This document shows positions 14,026-25,500 of a DNA stretch of 64,000 nt, piece by piece. The notes under the pieces were generated by a model. It saw only the letters and a program-made list of their open reading frames with translations, did no database searches and had not been told where the DNA came from. The position numbers and the translations under genes were made by a program. Each line of letters begins with the position of its first letter. Position 1 is the stretch's first letter. Origin of the DNA: Nectonema munidae (Eukaryota; Nematomorpha; Nectonematoida; Nectonematidae); NCBI GenBank assembly GCA_030549495.1, contig JAUIRK010000728.1, positions 1-64,000 of the forward strand, given 5' to 3'.

Positions 14026-15260
14026 GGGGGAGAGGGGGTGGTAAAGCACATTCCAACCTCCTGGCCCCCCTCTTCTCTCCTTCGTGATGGGCTTGTATAA
14101 TATAAATATTTTTTCTCATCCCCATACTCATTTCAAATCTTCTCTTTTAATTCAAACCCTCTTTTTACGGCCTTTTCTCCTCCAGACACTGCCTCACCCA
14201 TAGAATACTGAAATTATTAATTCCATCGTAAACACGCTCTCAAACTTCCCACGTATTTCCGCCCAGAAATTTGACATCAAGAAAAATTTTTTCCAAAGTC
14301 GTTTCTTATCTATTTATCTATGAAGTATTAATTAATATATCAATCCTCCTTAGCTTACTCTGCTGTTTATGTTATAAACAACTGTCATATAATAATCACT
14401 AATTGTATACCACCATTAAGTTCCTTTACCATTTTCAGTTTTATTTCCAAGTGATCTTCCTGCCTTTAATACAATCCATCAAACTACTATTAGAATGCTT
14501 CACTATGTTAGAATTCTCTTTATTAAATTTATTTCATAGAATTTCTACCTTGTGAACTGCTGTATTTACTTTGTTTTCTCAATATTACTTTGGACGCTTA
14601 CTCTATTATTATTTGTAAAAAATATGCTTTTTCCATTTTTATCTTCTTTCCATTTTTTATCCTTTATTGACATGTCAAAACGTTTATATGAAAAGAAGAA
14701 AGTCTTACTGCTAAGAAGTGTGCGATAAAAATAATACGGCTTTGCGATTCAAATGCTTTTCTCTAGGCCAAGCAGACAAGATGCAACGATACGAATGTTT
14801 GAGCAGAAAATGCTCCTCCTTTTTGCTATTTATTTATTCCTAAGATCAATAAAATGATTCACGTTGCATTGATCCATAAACCTATTAAAAAAGGCATCAT
14901 GACGAGGATTGAGTTTGATCTTATTGAAAATGATGTATTAAAATATTGATGAACAACAAGCATCTTCATCTTCCATGAAAACAAAGTCGCGTAAATGTGA
15001 AACGTAAAATAAAATAAATAGTTGCTAAGATGAGCGATGAGTAGTGTGCTATTGAATTTGCACTAATATTGATTGATTGATAATTTATCATGGTTGAAAA
15101 AAAGTTATAAGTGAAAAAGGTCAATTTTTTATAATTAACCTTTTTGAGATTGCTTGAAGAAATATATTGAAAACTTTTATTTTTTTCAATTTTAAAATTT
15201 TTTGACATTTTTTTCTGTACAAAGTTCATTTTTAAAAATTCTTTTGAAATTCATTCTTCC
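14026..15260. other. AT-rich non-coding region
   Basis: No coding, RNA or transposon features are recognised. A pyrimidine-rich stretch with some C-runs follows the transposon at about 14040-14180. Confidence 0.5.
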
Positions 15261-15267
15261 TAAATTA

Positions 15268-15325
15268 TTTATAGACCTCTCAGATACGACCAATCATCCA
15301 GCCACATTTAAAAAGTCGTATTTGA
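15268..15325. repeat. Dispersed ~45-bp repeat, copy 1 (Tigger-end-like)
   Basis: TCTCAGATACGACCAATCAT and the following CCAGCCACATTTAAAAAGTC occur here and again, essentially identically and in the same orientation, at 18775-18818. The CTCTCAGATACGACC core resembles termini of pogo/Tigger-type transposons. Downstream at 15683 a related GAGGAAGTCGTATTGTAGAG segment occurs, which may be the other end of a small element. Confidence 0.5.
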
Positions 15326-16199
15326 GAGGAAGTGGTTACAGAGGGGTTTCAAAAATTATGTTTTTTGATAACGTCATGACAGTATTATAACTTGTTTATT
15401 TTTTATCATTAAAACGCAATTTGATTAAAAAAATATGCAAGAAATTAACATAAAAATCAATCCTATTGAAATGAAAATTTTTAAAAAGAGAAAATTTATT
15501 GAAAAAACACTAATTTTAATTAATATTTATAAAAAAAATCATTAGAATGATATATAAAATAAAAATAAATATGCATTAACTATATACCTAATATATCAAC
15601 ATTTTTAATTGATGTCTTATCTGATAGGTTAGACAATTTGTTTAATAGGCTTAGTTTACTTGTTTAAATAAAATAGAATCTTTGAGGAAGTCGTATTGTA
15701 GAGGGGGTGCATTTCAAAGGGTTTAGCATATATCATTTCCCCCCATTTTTGTTATTTCTTTCAGCCATTCCAGACTCACTCACAAAGAGAAAGCATTATT
15801 TATGTTACTGATTTAAATCATAACTGCTCAATGCTCATATATATAAACTAATTCACTAGTCTTTTTGCTATCATGAAGAAAAACGTTAGTTATATAGGGC
15901 GAACAAAAATTGACCTAATAACTACAAAATTATTGACTTTATGTTAAAAAAAATATTGACTTTATGTAAAAAAAATATTGACTTTTTGAGAAAAAAATCG
16001 ACTTTTTCAGAAACTTTTTCTGAATATTAAAAAAACTATATAGCGGTTTTAAACAAAATTGCAGAAGAAAAAAATCTCGGGATTCTATAGCTTCAAATTT
16101 CTAACTATGGGGCGTCTTTTTTTCTGACATGCTTGTTTTACTCAAAAAGCGCTTGGCTGCATTTACAAGTTACGGCAACCTCAAATTTAAACTCTTGTT

Positions 16200-16860
16200 A
16201 ACGCGACATTTTCATGCTTACCTAAATTTATAAATATGATGATGGTGTCCCGGTAAGCAAAATGTTTCAAAAATGTGAGTCAAAATATAATATAAAAATA
16301 AATATAAATGGCTTCATTCAGCAAGATAAAGCACCGGAGTGTAATTGTCGATCTGAAAGAAAAATTTCTGAGAATGGAGCCAAAAACAATAAAACAAATT
16401 TAAAGTTATCCTGTTTCTTTACAATAGTTAAATCTAAACGACTGGCAAAATAAAAGATTCTGAAAAAGTTAACACAATTCATACAGTACAATTAAGGAAC
16501 AAGCTAAGGAAGCCTGAAATTTTTGAAGAAATTCTATAAATGTCAATAGAAAAGACAGGTAGATCATCAATGTTTGAAGTAAGCATAAAAAGCCATCTCC
16601 GGTCCTATCACAATAATGGCAAAAGAGGCGTAAAACTGGTGTACGTCTTCTGTGATATCACTTGCACGCAAAATAAAATAAAGACTCCCAAAAAAATGAT
16701 AATCGTGCCAAACAAAATCATATGAAATAGCAAGCGTAAAAGCCCTGGTCGTCCTAACTGTTAAGCCCTAATAACTCTAAAATGTTTTCTTACTCGCTAT
16801 TGATTCGGACAATGGAGAGATCTACAAATTTCTTTTAAAGTTGCACAAAAAGTTTGGAAG
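16200..16860 (+). other. Unidentified open stretches, possibly a transposon remnant
   Basis: Two short plus-strand open frames (16262-16453 and 16540-16725) lie inside the hAT-like element. They are lysine-rich and have no clear domain. A KSPGRPNC-like string downstream at about 16738 is reminiscent of the GRPR hook of transposase DNA-binding domains, but this is too weak to call. Confidence 0.25.
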
Positions 16861-17159
16861 AAGTAAGCGGCTCAAAATAAAGTATGTACAAAAATATATT
16901 TTTTTGTTTTTCTTTCTTGTGATTTTTAATAAATAAAATGTTCATACTAAAAATCTACAGCTTAAAAGCACAACAGAGATTTTCGAAATTTTTTAAATCA
17001 TATAAACGCAATTTTTTTTAAAGATAAAGATAGACAGCGTTAGTAAAATAAGTGACATAAGTGAAAAATTTCAATAAAAATTTTTAGCTTTATTATACAG
17101 AAGAATTAAAATATACAAGAAAATAATTAAAAAATATTAGAAGATGAAAAGTTTCTATC

Positions 17160-18456
17160 TTTTGCTAGAAGTTTTTTTAGCATAGAAAAAGACCTCTCTA
17201 CTGAACAAGTTGTAGCTTGGCATTTCTGCATAAATACTAGGAGATATATCTTGCTTTTTCAGTTCTATAATATCTTTAATGTCGTTGTTTTCAAATCTTT
17301 TGTTCAAATAGTTTTTGATTCCACAATCATCTTGATCAAACTTGATAGAATAAAAAAGTTTTAGGCATTTTTAATGCTAAAATTAGTCGATTCAATTTTT
17401 TCAACAAGCTGCGCCAACTGGATATAGTTTTGCTTTATGTTAACCAGCTGCTCATTTAACTTGGAACAACTGACGCTTTCTTTCGCTTTTCTTACTAAAA
17501 CACCATTTTTGCTTTCAAAATTATTAACAATTTCTCTTACTTCTGGTAAATAGTCACAGTAGTAAGAAACAGCATTCAACCAGCTGGCCCACCTTGTAAC
17601 AATTGGAGCTGGAGGGTATCCGATACTTTCAAAAGCAAATTTTCTTTTCTTATTTTTAACAGTGAGGTCCTTGGTTGAGGCAATCAGGTCATCAACTTCT
17701 TTAAAATAAAACTTTATTTTCATTGCACAATTGTGCAATAAGTGAGCAAAACACGTTACATGAAATAAATTAAAATAAATTGATTTTGATATTTTTCCAC
17801 CAGCTACGTTATATTTTGCTGCAGCCGTCAGTAACAACAAAAATTTACTTTTTTCTACTTCACTTTTTTAAAGTGTCATCTGCCAGCAAAACTAAACTTT
17901 TCGATGTCAAATGATTTTCAATTATTTTCTACTTGCAATATCAATAATATATGTTTTCTGGCGCATCAGTTGAACCAATTAAAATATTAAAAACGTTTTT
18001 TCTTGAATTTCACTTTCATCAATCATCAAAAAAACATTTTTACCCATAATTTTTTTTCTGATGTTTTCTAACATATCTTCAGCAAGATCTTTACTAGAAG
18101 AAACAGGTGGTAATATGTATCCTAAACTGGTAAAAAAAATTTCATTGATGGATGAGATAGTTTGTGTAAAGGTATGTTTGCTTCGAGAAAAGTTTTGACT
18201 AAGTTTTTTGAAAATGTTTTATTAATATAGGTTCCAAGTAAGTGGAAATAGGATTGCTCTTTGACTTACTTGGTTAACTAAGCTGATGTTTTTTTCCTTT
18301 TCTATGATGTTCAACAAAAAAGTTTTTTTCATGCTTAACAACTACATTGCATAGTTTACAGAGTAACTTTCTTTCAGAAGAAAAAGTAAATTCTTTAGGA
18401 TATTTTTGAATAATTAAGTTTATTTTAGTAAATTTTCTCGAAACAGTTTTTGGCAT
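17160..18456 (-). pseudogene. hAT transposase, BED/CGBP1-like, inactivated
   Basis: Three pieces read in order on the minus strand. At 18456-18274 a zinc-finger-like start (LCKLCNVVVKHEKNF then EHHRKGKKHQ) fits a BED or CGG-repeat-binding-protein-like C2H2 finger. At 17840-17361 is the hAT catalytic-core region, with HVTCFAHLLHNCAMKIK and PPAPIVTRWASWLNA, motifs typical of hAT transposases and domesticated CGBP1-like proteins. At about 17250-17160 is a C-terminal dimerisation segment containing CSVERSFSMLKKLLAKDR. The pieces are in different frames and separated by stops, so the gene is dead. Family recognition is by motif. It could also be a decayed domesticated copy rather than a plain transposon. 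Confidence 0.75.
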
Positions 18457-18774
18457 TGAGATTTTTAATTAAATAAGGAACACGAACAATTAAAAAACTT
18501 TAAAAAAAGGTTTGAAAAAATATTGACATAAAAAAAAATTATTGACTTTAAAAGAAAATATAATTTACTTTATTGACTTAAAAAATTTTCTTTTGTATTA
18601 GAAAAACATATAATAATCAAAAATATTTGTTTTCAACAACTTTGAAGACTTTTAAAAAAAATTGACTTTATTCCCCCTATGTTATAAAACGGTTTCCGTT
18701 CACTAAGAGTTAAAAACTTTAACTAACTGTATAATTATTTTTATATTATTACAGACATAATTATTTTTATAGAA

Positions 18775-18818
18775 CTCTCAGATACGACCAATCATCCAGC
18801 CACATTTAAAAAGTCTTT
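18775..18818. repeat. Dispersed ~45-bp repeat, copy 2
   Basis: This is the same sequence and orientation as 15275-15318. The two copies lie 3.5 kb apart on either side of the hAT-like element. Confidence 0.5.
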
Positions 18819-19169
18819 AAAAAACTTTAAAAAGTCATTTAATCAAATAAATTTCCAGAAATTTAAACTTGTACTCCACAAGTTTAGTAAAACTTATTAC
18901 GAATTGAATATACTTCAAATTACAAATACATTAATTAAGTAGTCATTTTAGCTACAATGAAGAGGGAAATTTATGCACACATGCATTTATGCATACATTT
19001 TATATTAAGTTTAACTTTAAAAATAATGAATCATTCATAATAGTAGCTGAAGAAGAATGAATCATTATAATGGATATTCATAATAAAGAAATAATTACAA
19101 AATAATTGGGCGTATAGGAGAAGCAGTTTATCAATGATTTGTTGGGAGGGAAGTGGATTCCAAAAATGA

Positions 19170-19175
19170 TTTATT
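19170..19175 (-). promoter_or_regulatory. Polyadenylation signal AATAAA of the receptor gene
   Basis: AATAAA on the minus strand lies about 20 bases after the receptor stop codon (19196-19198). The 3' untranslated region would be very short if this signal is used. A further AATAAA-like site lies downstream near 19081. Confidence 0.5.
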
Positions 19176-19195
19176 TAAAATGAAAAATTCAATGA

Positions 19196-19516
19196 TTATG
19201 GCATTCGTTTCTCGTTCTTTACTTGGTAGTAGAGCCAGTAAATGAGATTCACAATCACAAAGGAAACTGGAAAGATGATTCTACTCAAAATGTCAATTTG
19301 ACTGAGACTGTTCAGGCGCCCTTCTTCGCCATAAGAAAATTTGTCTTTGTAAGAGATTGACTTTTCGCCTTGCAGACACTTCCACAAGTTTTTGCAGAAG
19401 TTGTCTGTGTTCCTCTTTTCATTTGGTCTCGGCTTTGCTATGCGAAACTTCCTGGATCCGATGTAGTTGCCGTAGATCTTGCTCAATCTGATGGATATCC
19501 TCTTGTTATTTGAGAT
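19196..19516 (-). CDS. Receptor terminal exon 9 (cytoplasmic loop, M4, stop)
   Basis: The exon starts ISNNKRISIRLSKIYG after an ACTTTAG acceptor. It carries a short basic intracellular loop, then SQIDILSRIIFPVSFVIVN and LIYWLYYQVKNEKRMP-stop. SQIDxxSRxxFPxxFxxFNxxYW is the highly conserved M4 lead-in of the family. The TAA stop is at 19198-19196. The M3-M4 loop spans about 100 residues, which is short compared with many insect GABA subunits. Confidence 0.9.
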   Translation of the reverse strand: MSNNKRISIRLSKIYGNYIGSRKFRIAKPRPNEKRNTDNFCKNLWKCLQGEKSISYKDKFSYGEEGRLNSLSQIDILSRIIFPVSFVIVNLIYWLYYQVKNEKRMP

Positions 19517-22500
19517 CTAAAGTTAAATAGAGCTTTCTTGTAAAAATTGAAACAAGGCAGAATGCTACAGCAGAAACCTTAATTATTACTACAGACCTAT
19601 GTTTTGCCTGCTACTACATTTTTAATGCGAAACTTCCTTAACTAGTCCATCAGAAAATTATTGTCTGCCATTCTGGTATTTAAAATGATGAGCAGAGTAA
19701 ATGTCATCATTTATAATGTTGAACAGAACATATATAACGAAGCATCATTCTTCGCACAAGCACGTAAATCTCGCCATTGAAAGTAAATAGTAAGTAAAAA
19801 TTAGTTTGTGGGTTGGACTTCATTTTAGTCAATATAACTTAGAGGCTAACTCTTTTAAGGCGTAGTTGTCCTAGTGGATAGTTGACCTTTCCCGAAATTT
19901 TTCAAATGGTAAGGGCGGTTTGTTGGGGGTATTTGTCTTGGAGTTAGAAAAATAGGAAATATTTGGTTGGATGCAGAACCTCTTTACCCGCGGGTAGATT
20001 GGAGACTTTTAAAAATATTTCATAGTATATGAAGCCTTAATTCTCTTTTATTTTTGCATAATTATTGTATATTAAATATTTATTTGATATAGAAATATCA
20101 AATATTTCTTATACTGCTAATAATTTATCCAAATTATTCACCTAAACATTCAAAAGAGTTCGTGGATGAGGGAGGTAGGCTAGAACTGTGCCCGCGCTAC
20201 CTATATAATTTTGGGGCACGTGCCCCCCCCCCCCTAAAATTTTTGGTTTTGCCCCATGCACTTTTTAAAGGAAAAATAAATAAGCAAAAATTGTACACAA
20301 TAATCTTATATGAATGCTGGTGTATGTGTATGTATAATATGAGATTTCTATAGGTTTTTATACAGAAGTACTTCATGCTTTTCAGCAAAGTAATATAGGA
20401 TATAAAGTAATATAGGAAATAAATTTTTTGAAAATGTGTTTCTTTGCCCCATTTCAGCCCCCCTTGACATTTAGCTTTAGCGCGGGCACTGGGCTAGAGC
20501 CTCCTTACTTCTCTTCTCTATCCGCCCATGAGAAACATGAATAAAGTTAACATATGAAAAATGTGCAATAGACGACCTAGCTTGTTAAAGCTTTTACATT
20601 TTATTTGTCTTATCCGTGGAGCATCAATAAAATGACAACAGCGCAAAGTAGTGGTAATCCTACACCTCATGCTAACTTTCATCCCATACCCGAAAGAATG
20701 ATGATGAGATTACGGATTTTTTCTTGGCATTTTGAAAGTAGATTTCATCTCCAGTGCCATACTTTGTGAAGTAGTGAACCATGGCGAATTGCAAAACGGT
20801 AGCGAAGATGTAGGTGTAGCATATGGAGACATATGTGTCTAGAGCTGTGGCATACGACACTCTTGGTAGTTCGTTGCGTATGTCAAATCCGAGAAACGTT
20901 AAACTCAGAAAAGTCATGATGCCTAAAAGTGGAAAACAAAACCAACTCACACATGCCAGTGACCTCATGATAAATCTTCTCCTTTTACCTTCAATTTAAA
21001 TCAATTGAATTTCAATTAAAAAAATTTTACACCTTTATCGTGTCCATTAAAAAAATGAACTTTAAAAGTAAAATAACCGAAATTCAATTTAATATACTAA
21101 AATTATATTGTATAGAAGTGTAAAAATATTTTATATCATTTGCGTATTTCTAACATGTGTATGTAATGTGTATACATTAGCCAGTCTAGGTAAAATTCTT
21201 TAATGAGTTATTAATTTTCCTGATACGCTAAAATATGAACTTTTACATACTATATATAGAAATTGCATTTAGTTTCGATTATTTTGAAAAGATTGTCCCT
21301 CACCACGGATAAAGAATTCTAGTATTGATTTTATCATAAAGCGATTCCGACCAAATTTGAAAAATTTCACAAACATACGTTTTTCGTTGTTAATTTTAAC
21401 TTATGATTTTGCTATTTATTTAAAATCATAAAATCAATAACAATCTTCGAAATTTAGCTTCTAAAATCGTATAGAAGCAATACTTACAAATAGTAAAAAG
21501 ACTACACAAACAACTGTCATTATCAGTTTGCAAACTTCATATTGTTTAGAAATAAAAATAATCTATCTCAAGGTACTATGTCATCAACTCCATCAAGTTT
21601 CAAAAAATAAAGAAAAATCTATTTTTAACATTCAATAGACTAAGAAGTCAAAAAGACAACTTCAATTTCTTTCGATAAATTTCAAGCTTTTTCTTCTCAA
21701 TAAAATGCCAAAATTTGAGCCGTCTTTGAAGGCTTCCTTTCTGAGTCTACATAATGTTTCTGCATTTTTGTTCGTGTATATCTGCGTCCCAAAAAGTCGT
21801 GTTTTGAGTGGGAGAAGTAATAAATTGACAATTATTATTATCAAGATGATTGATTATTAATTATTATTAATATAAATAAAAGAAATTGATTTCACAATTA
21901 AATATAACTTTTACTTTTTAAAGTTTTATACAGAAAAATAGAAGATGAGTACAATTTTTATGCTAAAAGAAATTTTGGAAGGAAAATTGAAAAAATTTGG
22001 ATTTTCAAATTTGGATTTATTTTATTGTATGCAATTAAATTTTTATACTTTATTTCTTCTTTTTTTTAATTTTTTACGTGAAATTCCTCCTTTTTTTTAA
22101 ATTTTAGAGGATTTTTTCGCTTTTTAAAAAAATTAATTAACATATACTGATTTCTCATTTTTACAAAAATTAGCTTCTTTTCGGTCACAAATTTTAAAAA
22201 ATATCAGAAATAATTTTGATGAATTTTTATTTTAATTTTTGAAATTTTAAATCTCATACACAGCAGTATTTATCTCTAATTTTCTACACCTTTTAAATTT
22301 TAGTATGAAATTGTATTTTTTCGACGTTGGCCTTATTGATCTATCAAAATTTAAAAATGTCAAAAAAAGAACAAATAGATATACATTATTATTAGTTGTA
22401 GGGAGGGGAGGGGGTTCTTTTGAATGAGGACAAAATATGATGTTTTCCATTTTGCTCACTGCAAATTGATAATGAAATCACATTGTTCTTTACGATTTCT

Positions 22501-25500
22501 TAAATCGAAGATTTTTTTTCAATCTTTGGAGGTAAGGCAATTTTTTCAAGTCCAAAACTAATATAATTCAGATCTATGATATCTTTAAAACAAAATGAAC
22601 TAGTTTATTCCAAAAAACATCACTAAGAGTAGTTAAAACGTTTATTGCTGCATTTTTGTAGATGCAGACTGCGCTAAAAAAAAAAAAGAGATAGATCAGA
22701 CAGAGCAGCATTTCAAATTTTACTAGATTCGTTAATTAAATTATGGGAAAGAAAATAACATGTCAAATGGTTATTCTTTTACGAACGTCATATCTATACA
22801 TTTTATGAGCATAAATATTATTAAAAATAAGATACGTGGGATGTGTCTAAGTCAAAAATTAGAGAAAGTGAATAATGAATAGTGAACTTACTCAGTGTGA
22901 TTCTGTCAGCAGTTGCTTCTCGGTTCAACCAGAATCCCACCCAAGACAGGATGACGATCAAAATGCAGGGCAAATAGATCTGGGAGATGTAGTAGCCTTG
23001 ATTTCGCTTCAGATAAAAGATTGCTTTCAACACTGATTGATTGACTGGCAAAAAAAGACCAATCATTATGTAACGAAATTTGTTGAAATTAAGAATAATC
23101 ATAATGCTTATTAGCATAATTAAAAGAATTATATTACCTATATAGTGTAATGTTATTTTTTGCCATGCAAACATTTTGAAATGATTGGATAACAAATTTA
23201 AATATTTTATTAAGCTTCAACCAATCAAATTTCATCAAAAAATGATTGAACATTATTTCTTGAATAAATTTCGACTATCCAAATGAAATACTCAAAAAGC
23301 TGGATCTGATTGGCTAATATTAAATCATTTTAACCATTCCCCTTAATTAGAAAAATTGGAAAGAATTTGTTGAGTTATCTGATTTTAATCCAAACTGTCT
23401 TTGATTAACAAAACGTTAAGTGACTTATACAACATTAAAAAATAATCACTAAATATTTTACAACCAAGCATTCCACTGACCATAACGCAAATAATTTTTT
23501 CATAAATAAATCAAGTTGTTTTTTTTTAGAAAAAAAGTTTAACTTTAAGATTAACTTAAAGTGATTAAGAAGATTTTTTAAGATTAAGGAAAAAAATTGA
23601 ACTTTTAAAATGATTTCTTACTTCGTATTTCCAGTTTTAATTTTTTAATTATAAGTAAAAATGTAGTGAATCTAAAGTAAATTTGAATATATACAATTAT
23701 TCCAATATTGTATTGGATTCTAATATTATGTATTTATTCTAATTCTATACCCAGCATTGAATATAATACCAAAAGTGGCAGTAATTTTTAGAAAATATTA
23801 TACTTCAACCAAATAAGGCAATTTATTCAAGTTCATTCCTCCTATATTTCGTAAATGAAAAATGATATACTTGATTATTGAAGCATATGCAAGACCTTAA
23901 TTTGTGGGCATCACTTGCAGTAATACAACCAACGAATCATTTTCTGTTATTGATCGCTATAAGCTCTTCGATTGACGTGTAATTGTTTATTATTATCATT
24001 TTTATATATTTTAACGATAATTATATAGCTTTAAAACTTGAAAAATTAGATTTTCTATTTTATAATTTATTTTTCTACCTTGTTTCTATCTTTTAACTTT
24101 TTTTAATTACTTTGTGTCACAGCATCCCCTCAAATGAAGCTCCCCAGGTACGCTTTTGTTTTGAGTGTTTTGAATTTGTTTTGAGTAAACTAATGTTTTG
24201 CTAAGATTATAGAGGCTCCCATGTTCTTTAAAAAAAATTAAATAGTACTTTTATATCAAAAGGCGTTTGCATTTCAGAATCATTGATGACAAAAGAAAAA
24301 AAATACACATTCTAAAGTCGCTGCATAGGAATAGGCCTTCCGCTTTCAAAAGGTGGTACTGCGATAACTTCATCTTTGAGTCCACTTTGATGGAGCCGTA
24401 TCTGCCAGCCTTCCATTGATAGACTGTGTCGTTCAAAGCATAAGCAACTGAAAGTGTGCAAAAATGAGATATGAACGTGGCAAAGGGAATTTGGCGCGAT
24501 GATATTTTGCCGAAAAATATTTTAAAAACTCCTTTTTACACCAGGGATGAGGAGTTGAAGATTTTGAAGGGATGGAAGTCAGAGTTGGAATCAGAGTCGG
24601 TATCTGATAAAGTTTAGGAGTCCGAATGTGAGGCCTTTTTTTAAATACTAAGGAATAGTTTGATTTTTATAAGCAATGGAAAGTTAACCTCTTCTTAAGT
24701 CGAAGTGGACAGCAAAGAGTTAGCGTTGAATGTATTAAGTTATTAGTATTTACAGTCGGAATCCGATTTACTTGAAGTCGGAAAAGATATTTTACTTCCG
24801 ACTCCTCCACCCTGTATAAAAGCATATAATATCAATTTTATTCAAAAGGAAAACATCATTGCTCGTAAGAACCAGATCATGAACTAACAAACTTTCCATT
24901 TTTAAATATCTTCTTTTAGAGCAAAAATGATCTTGGAGCAAATTTTCTTCGCTGCTAAACGTTTTCCCACAAATTTTGAAAGCATTAAATGCCTCACATC
25001 ATTTAATTGAAAAGTTTATCTGAGAAGGGATTATTTATTAGCTCAATTTCGAATATAGTCAAAAATAGTAAAATTTAGACATTTCATTATTTTAACCACT
25101 TTTTTGCTTTACACTAGAATGGCTGTGGTGTCGATTTCTACATTTTTTAAACTAAAACATGTTCAAAAACCATCTTAAATTCATTTAAAGGAGTTTTTCT
25201 TTTTTTACAAATATTTTTTTAAACATGTTTTTTTTCTTTTTTTAAAAAATACCCAGTTGATAAAAAATTATGAATATATTTACCTCCTTAGGCCACGGTG
25301 TCATTTTCGACATGCTATTCCATTTGTTTTTATTTCAAAACTTTATAATAATTTATTGCGGCAGTAAAATCATAAATAAATAAAATTTGTGTTGTATGCC
25401 TTTACTCAAAACACTCATAACATTTTTTCGATACACATATCAAAATGAAGCAAATCTTCGATATCACCCTATTTGGCATGGAAGCTATTTATCAGAGAGC

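Larger units (their letters stand above)
15893..18685 (-). mobile_element. Probable hAT transposon with BED/CGBP1-like transposase (degenerate)
   Basis: The limits are approximate. The left end reads TAGGGCGAACAAAAATTGAC. The right end, reverse-complemented, reads TAGGGGGAATAAAGTCAATT. Short TATTGACTTTA-like motifs repeat just inside both ends (15935-16010 and 18520-18580), as the subterminal repeats of hAT elements do. The interior carries a hAT transposase on the minus strand between 17160 and 18456. A convincing 8-bp target duplication was not found. The left interior (16030-17000) holds plus-strand open frames that I could not identify. Confidence 0.5.

Noticed and set aside
20162-20388. 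Overlapping open frames on both strands
   Set aside because: They fall in a hAT MITE with a target duplication, in the receptor's intron 8.
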